From positions 23,157,349 to 23,221,348 of the forward strand of contig OX336339.1 of assembly GCA_946902875.1 (NCBI GenBank): a DNA stretch of 64,000 nucleotides, in the 5' to 3' direction. Numbering within the stretch: the first letter of the stretch is position 1; every line of letters starts with the position of its first letter. This document shows positions 21,214 to 32,328 of this stretch, in pieces. The DNA comes from Nematopogon swammerdamellus (lineage: Eukaryota; Arthropoda; Insecta; Lepidoptera; Adelidae). The notes below the pieces were generated by a model, which was given only the letters and a program-made list of their open reading frames with translations, had not been told where the DNA came from and searched no databases. A program made the position numbers and the translations under genes.

Positions 21214-21647
21214 TATACAGGGGGTCCCCGGACAGGTGTAGTTCCTTTAAGGAGGCTATTCTATGCCTTGTTACAAAAGCACTGGTGAAAGATACTGATA
21301 TAAGATAATGTATACTACAATGTGTGGGGTGTGCCTTTACAATGCGCGACTGTGAAACGCAAGGCGGAATGGCGCGGGTCGGGGCGCGAGCGGTACGCGG
21401 GCTGGGCGGGCTATCTGTTTGCGTTTACTCGCGTCGCGTCTCGTCCGTATTCCCGCTGCCCGCTGCCCCGCGCCCCGCGCGCGCCCGATTAGAGCATTAC
21501 AACATTATACTACATTAATAACTTTAAAAAATTATATCTCCGCAACAGGCGTACCTAGAACCCTACTTGTTTTAATAATTATGTTTGTTACAAAGCGTAG
21601 AATAGCCTGCTTAAAGGAACTACACCAGTCCGGGGACAACCTGTATA
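21214..21647. mobile_element. TIR element with GC-rich interior
   Basis: 64-bp inverted repeats (21214-21277, 21584-21647) align without gaps and with few mismatches, starting TATACAGG. The interior (21350-21490) is very GC-rich, unlike the AT-rich arms. No transposase. Confidence 0.7.
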
Positions 21648-21672
21648 TTGTTTATTGTTGTTTATTGATTAT

Positions 21673-21885
21673 ACTAGCTGTGCCCGCGGCTCCACCCGCT
21701 CTCATATTTGACTTCTCTGCTAACCTCATAAGCCATTTAACGTGATGAAAAGTAGCCTATGACTGATGGGGAGAACCAAGCTATCCGTAGAAGCAAACTG
21801 TATGAAAATCGGTTCAGTGGTTCTCAAGTTATAAGCGGACAGACAGACAGAAAGGAGACGTTGGATTTTATTAAAGGTAAGGATT
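21673..21885 (-). mobile_element. Helitron-like family with GCGGACAGACAG block
   Basis: On minus it ends in GCGGGCACAGCTAGT. It shares AAAATCGGTTCAGTGG and TTGGATTTTATTA with 30342-30562. Confidence 0.65.
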
Positions 21886-21994
21886 GAGTGTTCTTAAGGT
21901 AGTTAAACTGCACTCAAACTTGTAATAATTTGTTATATACGAGTATCATAGAATATCTATAATCGCACCGGTTGAGCACCGCACCCACCACAAT

Positions 21995-22199
21995 GACCGG
22001 ATTGATACCACCGCACTGAATGAAACGTCCGTCGAAACGGCTAAGTAAATAGCTCGTGTTTTCCGTCCAGTTCAGTTTAGCCGACATGAAATGAAGGGAA
22101 GCACTGACATGGTAACTAGTTTACCCGGTGTTATGGGCTAACATCACGGATATTGTAGGTGATGTTATATCCAACCGTGTCAGTTTACATAAAAAAAAT
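21995..22199 (+). mobile_element. SINE tail type B, 5' truncated
   Basis: From ATTGATACCACCGCACTGAA to poly-A at about 22191. Confidence 0.75.
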
Positions 22200-22247
22200 G
22201 TCTGTCACACGCGTTGTCCGAGGTGTTGACTCCATAACGTAAAGCTA

Positions 22248-22683
22248 AAAAAAAGTTAATTTAAATTAAAAAACCCGACTGCGTAAAAATGAACGTTCAA
22301 TAAAAACTGAAAAGAAAAAAACAAGTCCAGTAGTCTAGAACTCTGGTGTAATATTGAATAACTACACCATTGAAATAGTTTCATGATCGATACACAAATA
22401 TAAAACCAATAATAAACTCTAATGCGGAACATAGCGACTTTAACAGTCGGGACCCATTAAAATTTTCCCAATAATGGGTCCCGACTGTTAAAGTCGCTAT
22501 GTTCCGCATTAGAGTTTATTATTGGTTTTATATTTGTGTATCGATCATGAAACTATTTCAATGGTGTAGTTATTCAATATTACACCAGAGTTCTAGACTA
22601 CTGGACTTGTTTTTTTCTTTTCAGTTTTTATTGAACGTTCATTTTTACGCAGTCGGGTTTTTTAATTTAAATTAACTTTTTTT
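22248..22683. repeat. Perfect 212-bp palindrome
   Basis: Arms 22248-22459 and 22472-22683 are exact reverse complements as far as I can read, with a 12-base loop. Outer motif CCCGACTGCG resembles the GCAGTCGGG end of the repeat near 25518. It could be a very young foldback insertion, two head-to-head copies, or an assembly artefact. Confidence 0.85.
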
Positions 22684-22689
22684 ATTTTA

Positions 22690-23652
22690 CACTTTTTAGT
22701 TAGGATTACATGACGGTAAATTTCGCAATCTTTTCATTTCATTGAGGGAGTTAATATCGTGGGGATTATTAAGTAGCTTGCGGTGGTCTAAATACCTAAA
22801 TAAGTAAGTGGCCCTGTAACAAAGTGCCCGTGTTGTCCTATTCTGGTCTCTGTCCCTAATATTGACCACATAGTGAATTATTTGCATTACTGGAAGGTGT
22901 GGAACTAAGCTTGCGATGGCTTCACCGAACATATCCGGGCCCATCGGCAGTAGAGGAGGGTGTTAATCGAAGTCGGGACTAGCGAGTGGCTACTCAAAAT
23001 TTCCCGCGCATGCTTCACGTTTCGGCTCGCATCAAGCCCTCGTCAGCTAGTCTGCGTTGACTAGGACCCGGGGAAACACCAGTCCCGCTCTCGACCTCTC
23101 TCTCTCTACCTATCCATATTCTGTAGGATGCTTCCAGTGACGTTTTCGAAGCTCTCTCCATGTATGAGCTTAGCGTCGATCTTGGCGGCCCTAGATTCTT
23201 GAAGAGACTGTAGAGCGACTTCGCTGGTAGTCCTCTTGCTCCGACTTCCACAGCGAAGAGATCAGTCTTGAATCCGTTTCTCACAATCCGGTCTACTAAG
23301 TTGCAGTACTTGTTAAGTTTGATGTTGTGTTCCTTCGGTATGTTGCTTTCCCATGGAACTGTAAGTTCAACAAGTACTACATGCTTTGTCACTTTTGAGA
23401 ATATGAGTATATCCGGTCTTAATGCTGTGGTACAGATTTCCGAAGGCATCTGGTAATGTTTCTCATGTGTGTCCATCAACAATTCCCAATCCTTTGCTGC
23501 TCCCAAAATTGAAGAAGGTTTAGACGTATCTTTAGGCAGATTTTTGGCTCCAGGTTTCACAAAGTTGACCTTCTGGAAGCCGCTACTGGTTTGCCCTTTC
23601 CTGGTCCGTGCAATTGACAGGTTGAAGGCCTCTCTGATGATTTGGAGATTTT
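22690..23652 (-). mobile_element. RLE-type LINE, 5'-truncated copy
   Basis: Homology to 10606-11367 begins at 23652 and runs through the 3' UTR to about 22690, which is longer than in the 10 kb copy. The 3' end lies directly beside the palindrome. Confidence 0.8.
23015..23652 (-). pseudogene. RLE-type LINE endonuclease fragment
   Basis: It begins inside the ORF at LQIIREAFNLSIARTRKG, so the zinc finger is lost. It keeps RPDILIFS...VVLVELTVPWESN and ends VSPGPSQRRLADEGL...RAET. The frame is intact from truncation point to stop at 23015, so this insertion is probably fairly young. Residues 1-20 of the apparent frame come from flanking DNA. Confidence 0.75.
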
Positions 23653-23774
23653 GGTATCTTGATACCACGTGATACCTGACAAAAGGTGCCGGTCGAAACG
23701 TTGCAAATGACCCCACTTACCTAAAAAAACCGATGGCCCCGTAACCGCACTGCTTCTCTTTCATCTAATTATAT

Positions 23775-24326
23775 TTTCTACCAGGTTGCGGTCAGACTTT
23801 GGATGGGTAGCCATACGACCATGGTACGGCTGGCTGTGGTTCGGATTCCACTTGAAACTGTAGTTTCATCCCTTTATGTACATATTTAGCTGGAAGGGAC
23901 CTTCTCGAAGAAAGTAAGTACCAAATGGCGAGGCCGAAGGTCGAGCTGCGTTCAGGAAGACGATAAACGTTCTCGAAGAAAGTAAGTAACTGAGGGCGAG
24001 GCCGAAGGCCGAGCTGCGTTCAGGAAGACTATAAACCTTCTCGAAGAAAGTAAGTAACAAAGGGCGAGGCCGAAGGCCGAGCTGCGTTCAGGAAGACGAT
24101 AAACCTTCTCGAGGAAAGTAAGTAACTGAGGGCGAGGCCGAAGGCCGAGCTGCGTTCAGAAAGACTATAAACCAATTCCTGGGGGAGTACTCGAAGGAGC
24201 TGTTTAACCGCAATCCAGGGAGTCTCCGGTATGACACCTATCTTCTCGGAGGTGATATTGGTTGGTCGGAGCATGTGCTTTGGCACCTCCGACTCAGCCA
24301 CTCATACCGGATTACATAAAAAAAAA
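23775..24326 (+). mobile_element. SINE interrupted by a tandem array
   Basis: The left part (about 23775-23885) has GTGGTTCGGATTCCACTTG and AAACTGTAG; the right part (24172-24326) is tail type C with CGACTCAGCCACTC and poly-A. A 68-bp array lies between. Confidence 0.6.
23900..24171 (+). repeat. 68-bp minisatellite with 136-bp higher-order period
   Basis: Four units start at 23900, 23968, 24036 and 24104. Units 1/3 share ACCAAA-or-AACAAA and GACGATAAAC; units 2/4 share AACTGAG and GACTATAAAC. The alternation implies duplication of a dimer. GAGGCCGAAGGCCGAG inside each unit is near-palindromic. Confidence 0.9.
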
Positions 24327-24354
24327 CCATTGAGCTACCGAGGCTGACAATAAA
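24327..24354 (-). repeat. SINE tRNA-like head fragment
   Basis: CCATTGAGCTACCGAGGCTG is the reverse of the head at 5301. Confidence 0.5.
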
Positions 24355-24399
24355 TAAAGCGAAATTTCTACGGGCGACCCACATTGTAACGTACTCGTA

Positions 24400-25095
24400 C
24401 GTAATATGTATGAAATATTCCTATAACTCGAGAACAACTTTATCGATTTACATGCGGTTTTCTTTGCTACATTTCGTTACTTTTCAGGATGATTTTAAGC
24501 TATCAATCACAACGTTACGTTATCGGTGGCTTGAGCTGTGACCAAAAAGTCACGCAAAAAATTAAAATTTTGGCTGTTCAGTCATTTAACTTTATCTCCA
24601 AATATATGACATTTTGAGAAAAATGAATAGTTTTGTGCACAACTACATAAGAGTACCTATACGGTTTATTTTTTTCAGAATTTTCAAACAACCCTTAATA
24701 GGTCAAAGTTCGGCGACAAAAGTGCAGTTTTTGTCAACTTTTAAACGAAATATTTGTTAAAGTAAACTTATTGATTATAGCAAAGTTATATATTTTTGAA
24801 ATTTACCTTACCAATACCTATAGAATGACATGACATTTGATTTACCTATTTAAAAAAACAAAAATTTTTTTTGGTTTACATTTTAGGGTACCCTGTACTT
24901 TCCACAGGATAAAATTATCTGTAATATATCTAGCGGCAAAAATTACACATAATTTGGCGTCATTTTCATCTAAATCGGTTCAGTAGGTCCGGAGATATCT
25001 GCGTGTGACCGACAGACAGACATACAGACAGACAGACACCAGAGCGATCCCTAAGGGTCCCTTCTTTCGCATTTTGCGACGGGACCCTAAAAATG
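24400..25095 (+). mobile_element. AT-rich element ending in GACA tract and hairpin
   Basis: It ends ACAGACAGACA, then AAGGGTCCCTTCTTTCGC and GCGACGGGACCCTAAAAA, a layout like the GTCY MITE terminus but a different sequence. The last bases recur at 35885. The left boundary is a guess. Confidence 0.5.
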
Positions 25096-25540
25096 TGTCG
25101 GTCGATGTGCCGAACACCCTGTATAATAAGAACTTTTATCACAGCTCTATTATAAGTTAAGTGAGAATGGTTGCTAACAAACTTTAAATCGTTATAGATC
25201 CTAAATGGTCATTCGAAATGAAAAATGCTAAGAGAAACCTAAAGATGATTTTCAAATACCTATTCAACGATACCCCACTTAACATAGTTAGTCAACTTTC
25301 ATTTTTTTCTTTATCACAATATGGCACCTAGTTGTCGCCATATTGAATTTTGATTACTGTCATGTCTTTAGTGACACTCGCAAGATTAAGACAAATCGAT
25401 TGCCGTAAGAATCATCAAAATCGGCCCACGCGTTTGGTCTCTAGCGTGCCACAAAGGAACAAACATACATACATACATACATAGGCTGATAAACACATTA
25501 CCCTCCTTTGCGTCGCGCAGTCGGGTAAAAATATAAAATC
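25096..25540. other. Unique sequence plus CATA microsatellite
   Basis: (CATA)n at about 25463-25482 precedes GCGTCGCGCAGTCGGGTAA, the probable end of another old element. Confidence 0.45.
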
Positions 25541-25767
25541 AAACCGGCTAAGTGTCGAATTCGCACTTAGCCAGGTTTCCGTACACGTTTCTCGTATGGG
25601 GACTTAATTTTTTTTCTTTTTAGGGTTCTCTAAATGAACTTTAAATGTCTCCATATCCGTGCGGAAGACTAATACTACGCCATGTCTCTATCTGTCTGTC
25701 TGTTCGGCCGTCCGTCCGAGGGCTGTATCTTTTGAACCGTGATAGCTAGTTGAAATTTTGATTTATT
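25541..25767. mobile_element. Two degraded GTCY MITE pieces
   Basis: 25541-25612 holds a left end read both ways (ACCGGCTAAGTG and CACTTAGCCAGG); 25618-25767 is a minus-orientation right half with GTCTGTCTGTTCGG. Confidence 0.6.
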
Positions 25768-26425
25768 CTCAGTAGTTCCGTGGTACAGTTCCGTGGCGTA
25801 ACTACTGGGAGGTTTTTTTCCCATTAGTTCCTCGGAACAAATGATACACATAATTTAGTCCAATATGTGTTATTTATTATAGTATGACGACAGCTCTGGT
25901 CTTACCACACTCCGTTTTCCTGTCCACGGCCGATAATTTATGAATAAATGCATGCAATACACGAGGCTGAAATTCAAACAGACTATGCATCAAACTATGA
26001 ACAAACATAGACAACAGCGCCTTGCCACCGCTGCCGCCCCGGTATCGCAGTAAAAGCCTAATGAGACGCCGGGCTTCAGAACTGGGCGGCTAATTCACAC
26101 GCAAAGAGCTCGAGCGTTGTGTTTTATTAGAGTGGCGCCTACGCCGGCGGACGGTGTCATTAAACGTAGTCGGCGACGATACTGTTCCTTTGTACGTATA
26201 TGAGTTCAAGGTGCCACTAAATTGTAGGCAGCGTGAATTATTTCGAATGTCGCAGCCCTCCCCACCCTCACCCGTCTCTCAGCCACCCCCGCCCGGCGGT
26301 GCTTATAAGTTATGACTTTGCAGTAGAAGAGTGTCGTATACGAGCAATTAAAATGTGGAACCTCAAACTGGAGGCTTCGCCGTTTCGTGTACGTGCATGA
26401 GCTGTTTGCAGATAAAGTTAGAAGG
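25768..26425. other. Unique sequence, partly GC-rich
   Basis: Non-repetitive, with GC rise at 26020-26160 and 26250-26300. No exon pattern recognised. Confidence 0.4.
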
Positions 26426-26765
26426 TAACATGAACTGTTTATATGTTTTAATTTGACATACGTAGAACATATTGCATTAGAACCTAACATAAACTGTTTA
26501 TATGTCTGAATTTGACATAAGAGTGCCTCTTTACGATTGGTATCAAACCCCACGTAGTTAGATAATATTGCATGAGAACCTAACATAACCTGTTCATATG
26601 TCCGAATTTGACATACGAGTGCCTATATACAACTCATATTTGGTACCAAACTTGGCGCAGTTAGAAAATATTGCATTAGAACCTAACATCAATTGTTTTC
26701 ATGTCCGAATTTGACAAACGTGTGTCTGTATACAATTAATTGTTGGTACCAAACTCTATTTGTAT
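26426..26765 (+). repeat. About 100-bp tandem repeat, 4 diverged units
   Basis: The phrase TAACATNAACTGTTNATATG then AATTTGACA recurs at 26426, 26485, 26581 and 26684 (spacing 59, 96, 103). Between phrases lie TTGGTACCAAAC and ATTGCATTAGAA. Confidence 0.85.
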
Positions 26766-27508
26766 AGCACTTTCTAGGTATCTAAGTAAAGAAAGATATG
26801 GCATCATATTTACATATTATATTAATTATTTATTGTCCCAAATACATTTTACAGAAAAAAAACATGACATATTAATTTACACGGAGGTGCAAAGGCGAAC
26901 TCATCCCGTACGATGATTTATTTCCACCTACCTTTGCATGAGAGTGTTATATGGTTAAATGTAAGTAGGTCATAGCAAAAAATTTGAGCTTAAGAATTGA
27001 ACGTAAAAAATTTAATCATAAGAATGCCTTATTAATAGTACATATAAGTACATGGAAGTATATTTCTTTCAGCGATGTGTCGACTGGTTCACTGGTGCCG
27101 GCAGCTACTGCCGATAGCCAGGTAATCACTTACCACTCAGTTAATTTCGTGGCTGCCGCCACTAAAGAGAGCTACCGGGGCGGAGTGGCGGCGGGGCGGG
27201 TCCGACCACCGACCACTGAGCATATCGACCACACATTATCGCTCCTCCGGCCTCCGGTACTTTCATGCGCTGCAAGCGCATAAAACGCAACGTAACCGAC
27301 GCGCGTCGCCGCTGAGCGCCGCGTTCGATTGGGCACCGTTCGGGTTGCTCCCGCCTCGACTCTCCCCGCTTCATTCAGCACACCCGGCATTTTTGGCGCA
27401 TTCGACAAATTAGAATAAATACCTAAATAATATAAGTTCAAGTGGCAGTGGGTTCAGCACATTTGTCGCAGACCAGCTGGAGTAGAAGGGTGTTCGAATG
27501 GAGGCAAC
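26766..27508. other. LINE 3' UTR remnant and GC-rich unique sequence
   Basis: 26824-26940 resembles an inverted LINE 3' end (GGTGCAAAGGCGAACTCAT). 27160-27370 is GC-rich and unique. Confidence 0.4.
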
Positions 27509-27690
27509 GTACAACTAAACGTAACGTGGGACGCCCCCGCGGTTAGGTGGACAGACGACCAAAAAAAGGTAGCCGGGAGAGGATGAATGAGAAGAGCGGA
27601 AGACTCCGTGTGGTGGCGTACCTTGGGAGAGGCCTATGTCTAGCAGTGGGCCGATACGGGCTGATAATGATGATGATAACATAGATTTAT
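27509..27690 (+). pseudogene. RTE-like LINE ORF C-terminus, decayed
   Basis: In one frame it reads RWTDD, KVAGR, a stop, M, RRAEDSVWWRTLGEAYV, a stop, QWADTG, stop, followed by TAATGATGATGAT. This is the usual end of RTE-clade ORFs, with an ATG-rich 3' tail. Two in-frame stops mark it as dead. Confidence 0.75.
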
Positions 27691-28063
27691 AAGATCTAAA
27701 ATGTAACATCATAGTGTGACGTAGCATTCCCCGTACTCGCGTATCCTACCTACCTAATGGCGGGAATGCTTACGATTTCCTATCGAGGAGTACTTAGTAA
27801 AACATCGATGTGACTTATGTGAATATCTTTCATTTATTATCAACACCCTATTTATAAGTACATGGCTTACTACTAATTACTTATCCTATATATATACCTA
27901 TCCTAATATCCTAATGTCTACCTATTACTAACCTAGTTGGGAGGTACCCCTAATCCCTACCCTTATAACCATAACCTAGTGTCGCTGCCTATCGATATCT
28001 TACGTATATTGGATAAGGCAGGACAAGGTGTTGGTGCCTACTTGGGTGAGAGGCGGGGGGGCC
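27691..28063. other. AT-rich unique sequence
   Basis: It has many short TACCTA runs. No gene. Confidence 0.45.
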
Positions 28064-28320
28064 TGCGATCAAAGCGGAGACCACCGATCGAGCAGGAGGG
28101 ATCAGTACGGCGTTCGTGCGGAGGCCACCGATCGCTGGTACTGTGGGGTAAGAGGGGGAAGGAGCGGGGGGGGAATCTGCGATCAAAGCGGAGACCACCG
28201 ATCGAGCAGAAGGGAGCAGTACTGCGTTGTGCGGAGGCCACCGATCGCTGGTACTGCGGGGTAAGGGGAGAGGATGCCTGTGATCAAAGCGGAGGCCACC
28301 GATCGAACAGGGGGGTAGGG
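28064..28320 (+). repeat. GC-rich tandem repeat, about 2.5 units
   Basis: TGYGATCAAAGCGGAGRCCACC starts at 28064, 28178 and 28279 (spacing 114 and 101). Each unit also holds a second GGCCACCGATCG. All frames look open because of repetition. Confidence 0.85.
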
Positions 28321-28561
28321 GGGACCGTCTGAGTCGCTAGCCGAGCTCAGACTGACTAACCGTTGGCTGCGCGGCCGTATTTATATTAGTAGCTGGCGCG
28401 CGAGTGAGCGTCGGTGTGTCCGGCCGTGTAGTGGTGTGTGTGCCGGCCGGCTGTAGGTAGCTGCACCGCGCTCGCCTCGCTGTCCGTCGAGCCGCGCTGC
28501 CGCCGTCGGGCGTCAGTCTCGCTTTATGTGACGTCATCGTCACAATAGATCACCAGTGGTT
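28321..28561. other. GC-rich unique stretch
   Basis: Includes a TGACGTCA-like CRE core at about 28529. No exon recognised. Confidence 0.35.
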
Positions 28562-28755
28562 TGACCAAAGCATGCGACCAGCCAATATCACCTCCGAGAA
28601 GGTAGATGCCATAACGGAGACTTCCCTGGATTGCTGGCTATACTGGACTAGAGGACAACACAACCGAGGCTGCTATGCGGCCATCTTATATCCAGTACGG
28701 CGGTATCAACCCAGTCGCCTACAATTTGAGCCTACCACCTAGTAAGGGGCAAGGG
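28562..28755 (-). mobile_element. SINE tail type C, lacking the last bases and head
   Basis: Matches from CATGCGACCAGCCAATATCA to CACCTAGTAAGGGGCAAGGG. Confidence 0.75.
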
Positions 28756-29454
28756 CTTAGGCGACAGTGTCTATCAAATTATACGATTTCATAGGTACAT
28801 CTTTAGGTACTATTTGTCATGCGTCATGCATTTGTATGTGTGTACAAAACACCTGTAATATTTGTGCCTGATTAAACACTCTTTGATTAGATTTTTTTTA
28901 ATATTGAAAAAACACTTTGTTACGTCCCCATGCTCGGTAGTCGGCGGGTCTGACACATCAATCCATTACGAAGACTGACACCTCTCGAGATGTATGTGTT
29001 AGATAGGCGAAGGGCCCGAGCAGCCTGTTACAAGATCTATTGCGCCCGGCACGAGCCGACGACGAAGCCGCCCGCTCTAATCAATATACTGCCCTTATTT
29101 TCCGTCATGACGTTTTTATTAAATAACAAGCAGGGCCAGCAGGCGAGCAGAGAACTGATGGAGAGCGCGATGTAGTTGACGAAGGTTTGCGTTTATTGGA
29201 CTCTATCGAAGTGCTAAATGAACCCCTGTACAATCCTCAAGGTCAGTGAAACAATCAAAACCATTACGCACGAATTTCAGCCATATTTCAGTGGAACTGC
29301 GCGCGGCTCGGACGTTTCTGTAGTGAATAGAAAGAGAGAGCTAAATGTGTTATAATTGGTTTTTTTGAGGGTCAGGCCTTAGTTCGACTTTCGCCACATT
29401 TTATTGTGTAATAAAGTATAATATTCCTGTGTCCTATGTCCCATATTGTAAAAT
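28756..29454. other. Unique sequence
   Basis: A 61-codon frame at 28990-29175 has no recognised pattern. Nothing else. Confidence 0.4.
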
Positions 29455-29602
29455 GTGCTTCTACTAAGTTTCATCGAATTCCGATAAACTGTTTAAGAGT
29501 TATGGAGGAACATACATGTAAACATACATTACAGAAAATATTTCTAAAAATCGTCAATTTAGTTTTAGTATCATACATTATTAGTACTGATTAGTATTGA
29601 TT
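29455..29602 (-). mobile_element. Helitron-like fragment, 5' half
   Basis: The reverse complement runs from the AATCAATACTAAT start through GTTCCTCCATAACTCTTAAA. The 3' half is missing. Confidence 0.7.
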
Positions 29603-29945
29603 AATAAGTATTCCTCACGCCATCTATCGGTCAATATTGACGTTTTTGTAGTTGAAATGTTAGACCTGTTTACTTCCAAGGTTATAATAATGCTTAAATA
29701 ATATTTGGTAGATGGCTCTTTTCCCCAAATTCGCTAATACCGGTCTATTATGATAATTGTATGGCTAACCCCCTTTATTTTTAGGATATCCGTCATAATA
29801 ACAAATATTCTTTAAAAATTTCAACCGGCTACTTATTACGGTTCAAAAGATACAGCCCTAGGTCGAACGGACGGACGGACGGAGAGACAGACGGCGTAGG
29901 CTTAGTAATAGGCTTCCGTATGGTTATACAACCCTACAAATAAAT
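29603..29945 (+). mobile_element. GTCY MITE, left end missing
   Basis: CACGCCATCTATCGG, TTTGGTAGATGGC, GGACGGACGGACGG and the TTAGTAATAGGCTTCCGTA end are present. Confidence 0.75.
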
Positions 29946-30341
29946 TACCAAGACGAGCAACTCACATTTATTCATTAGACAGCGAAGATAACAAATATAA
30001 ATTACTGAAACGCAACCGGCTAATTTGTTTCAGCGACAAGAGACAAAGCCCGCGGCGACCCTCCCCCCCCCCCCCCCCCCGCCCCCTTCCCCGCCCCGCG
30101 CAGGACAAAAACAGCGCGACGCCGTCACTCAATCCAAATTAACATTTCGGCTATTTTTCACGCAACGGGAAAAGTTTTCAAGGCGTCAATTTCGAGGGAC
30201 ACGGCAAAAGCTTTTAGTGTTGGCGCTTCAGCAAACATAGATGCCGGCGCATCTATACGCAACGTATACAAGCGTACAGGGTGAGCCAGAACGCCCCAGT
30301 GGTAAGCTACTCGCGGTTCTAGGTAGGCATTTATTGCTGAA
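29946..30341. other. GC-rich stretch with poly-C run
   Basis: A C homopolymer of roughly 20 at about 30061-30080, then GC-rich unique sequence. The run length is a likely sequencing-error site. Confidence 0.6.
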
Positions 30342-30562
30342 CAAGCTGTGCCCGCGGCTCCGCCCGCTCTCATATTTCACTTCACTGCTAACAAAAAAAA
30401 AGGGTTTAGCGTGATAGTAAGTAGCCTATAGTTGATGGGAAGAATCAAGCTATCCGTAGAATTTTGTTTTATTAAAATCGGTTCAGTGGTTTTCGAGTTA
30501 TAAGCGGACAGACAGACACTCAGACAGACAGAAAGCAGACGTTGGATTTTATTATAGGTAAG
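30342..30562 (-). mobile_element. Helitron-like family with GCGGACAGACAG block
   Basis: Starts CAAGCTGTGCCCGCGGCTCC on plus; same family and orientation as 21673-21885. Confidence 0.65.
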
Positions 30563-31978
30563 GAAGTGTAGGTACTTACATTATTTTCACTTTGAATGAA
30601 TTGTATTTAAAAAAATGTCACTTTAGGAATGATTTGTGAAAGTTATTATATCCCAATATTAGGAACTAATGACTCATTTTCAAAAATCGCACCGTGAGAG
30701 GTACCTACGAGTATAAAAAGTGATTAAGCCACCCATGGCGAACTGCGAACTACCGCAGTGTACCTACTGCGTGGATATGATGAATGAACAATAACAAATA
30801 AATATGTTTTTTTTATTAAATTACATTATGTTTTCTTTTTTTCACTATTTATATTTTTGAATTCTGTTTTCCTAACCCGAAATTGTGGACGTGAAATTTT
30901 AGCCCCATTTTTTAGTCACAAGGCCCATAAGTTTATTCCCGGGACATCGAGCTACTTAACTCAACATTTTTATTATTTTTCTCACTCTCCTCGTGATTCT
31001 AAAGGTTACCTAGAATAAAATGCTCGCATTAAGCTCGCTTTTTGTATAAAAATTCTAATTCAGTTAAGTCGCCTTAATGTTAACAGAATCCATCTTGTCT
31101 CATGCTGTGTGAACAGAATGTAGTGGGGTGTGGTGGGCGGAAAGGTTAGGTTACAGTGTCCGTGTCACCCGAAACGCTCGGCCCTCGTGCACGAGCCGAA
31201 AGAACCGAGCGGTTTCATGCCCCCACCCCACTATATTATACTGGTGCTCGTAAGCCGTTTTTATATTTCCGAAATGACCGTTGCAAAAATGTATCCTTAC
31301 TGTCGCGAGGGATTCATCGTTCCTCCATCTATCTATCAAAATACAACGATGACGATTATACTTAAGTAGAACTTGTATCGCGAGGCACGCGATTTTGAAT
31401 ATCTCGTCGATTAAATAATAATATATTATACATACATCGATAGCGTTACGCCTGTTTCTCAGTAGGGTAGGTAGATACGACGGATCTCCACGTGCCACGA
31501 TCCTGACACATCTCGGCCGCCTCTTGCACTCTCATAATGTTCTTCATATATGCTCGTTGATTTCAACATACTCTCACTTATGTCCTAAAGTGATGAATTG
31601 TATCCTTTATTTCTTTCCCGATCGAAATACAAATAACATTATTGTGAAGACAGTTTCACGAAGAATTTTCACAAATGTAATATCGCCCCTAGTGCAGACG
31701 CCCCGCAGCGCCGCACGTGCAAACCAAATATTCATCTCCGGTCGGGTGAGCAATGCAAGCGCAGAATAAACGTTCTCAACTACTACAGTCGCGTGCGAGC
31801 TTTCAATTACGTTGCGAAAACGGCTTCTCGCTACAAGTAATGATTCAAAGTAAATTGTTTCAGGAACAAAATTGTCTGTTTACTGATTTTATAAATTTAA
31901 TAACATTTAGTTGTAAGATGTAGCTTTTCGAATCTTCGAGTTTTTGATCAGGCCCAGATTGATCAGATCGGGAATGAT
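30563..31978. other. Mostly unique sequence
   Basis: A repeat fragment at about 31442-31475 (GCCTGTTTCTCAGTAGGGT) recurs at 9648. An open frame at 31130-31369 lacks any recognised pattern. Confidence 0.4.
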
Positions 31979-32328
31979 CTAAAAAAACCGGCCAAGTGCG
32001 AATCGGCCACGCGCACCGAGGTTTCCGCACAACAACAAAAATGTTGGGAAAACACATTTCTTGTATGGGTTAATAATTTTTTTTTTTTTTTTTTATTTTT
32101 TTATTATTTGGTGTTGTATCCGCCATAATAATACATATTATGTGAAAATTACAACCGGCTAGCTATTTCTTTACCGCAGCGTAGGGGTAAAACCGCCTAC
32201 GGTTCAGTTCGTCTCTGCTAGTATTCACCACAGCTATTACGGTTCCAAAGATACAGCCGGACGGTCGGACGAACGGACGGACAGACAGACGGCGTAGGCT
32301 TAGCAACAGGCTTCTGTACGGGGTACGC
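31979..32328 (+). mobile_element. GTCY MITE, short-middle variant with insertion
   Basis: CCGGCCAAGTGCGAATCGG at the left and GACGGCGTAGGCTTAG near the right. About 60 extra bases (32168-32235) split AGCTATT, which is repeated on both sides. Confidence 0.8.

Noticed and set aside
23900..24171. CRISPR-like spaced repeats
   Set aside because: Units are contiguous 68-bp tandem copies without unique spacers, in a eukaryotic genome.
30061..30080. Functional poly-C element
   Set aside because: A simple homopolymer of uncertain length; no further support.
31130..31498. Three overlapping ORFs on both strands
   Set aside because: None shows a protein pattern; the minus frame runs into a repeat fragment at about 31442.
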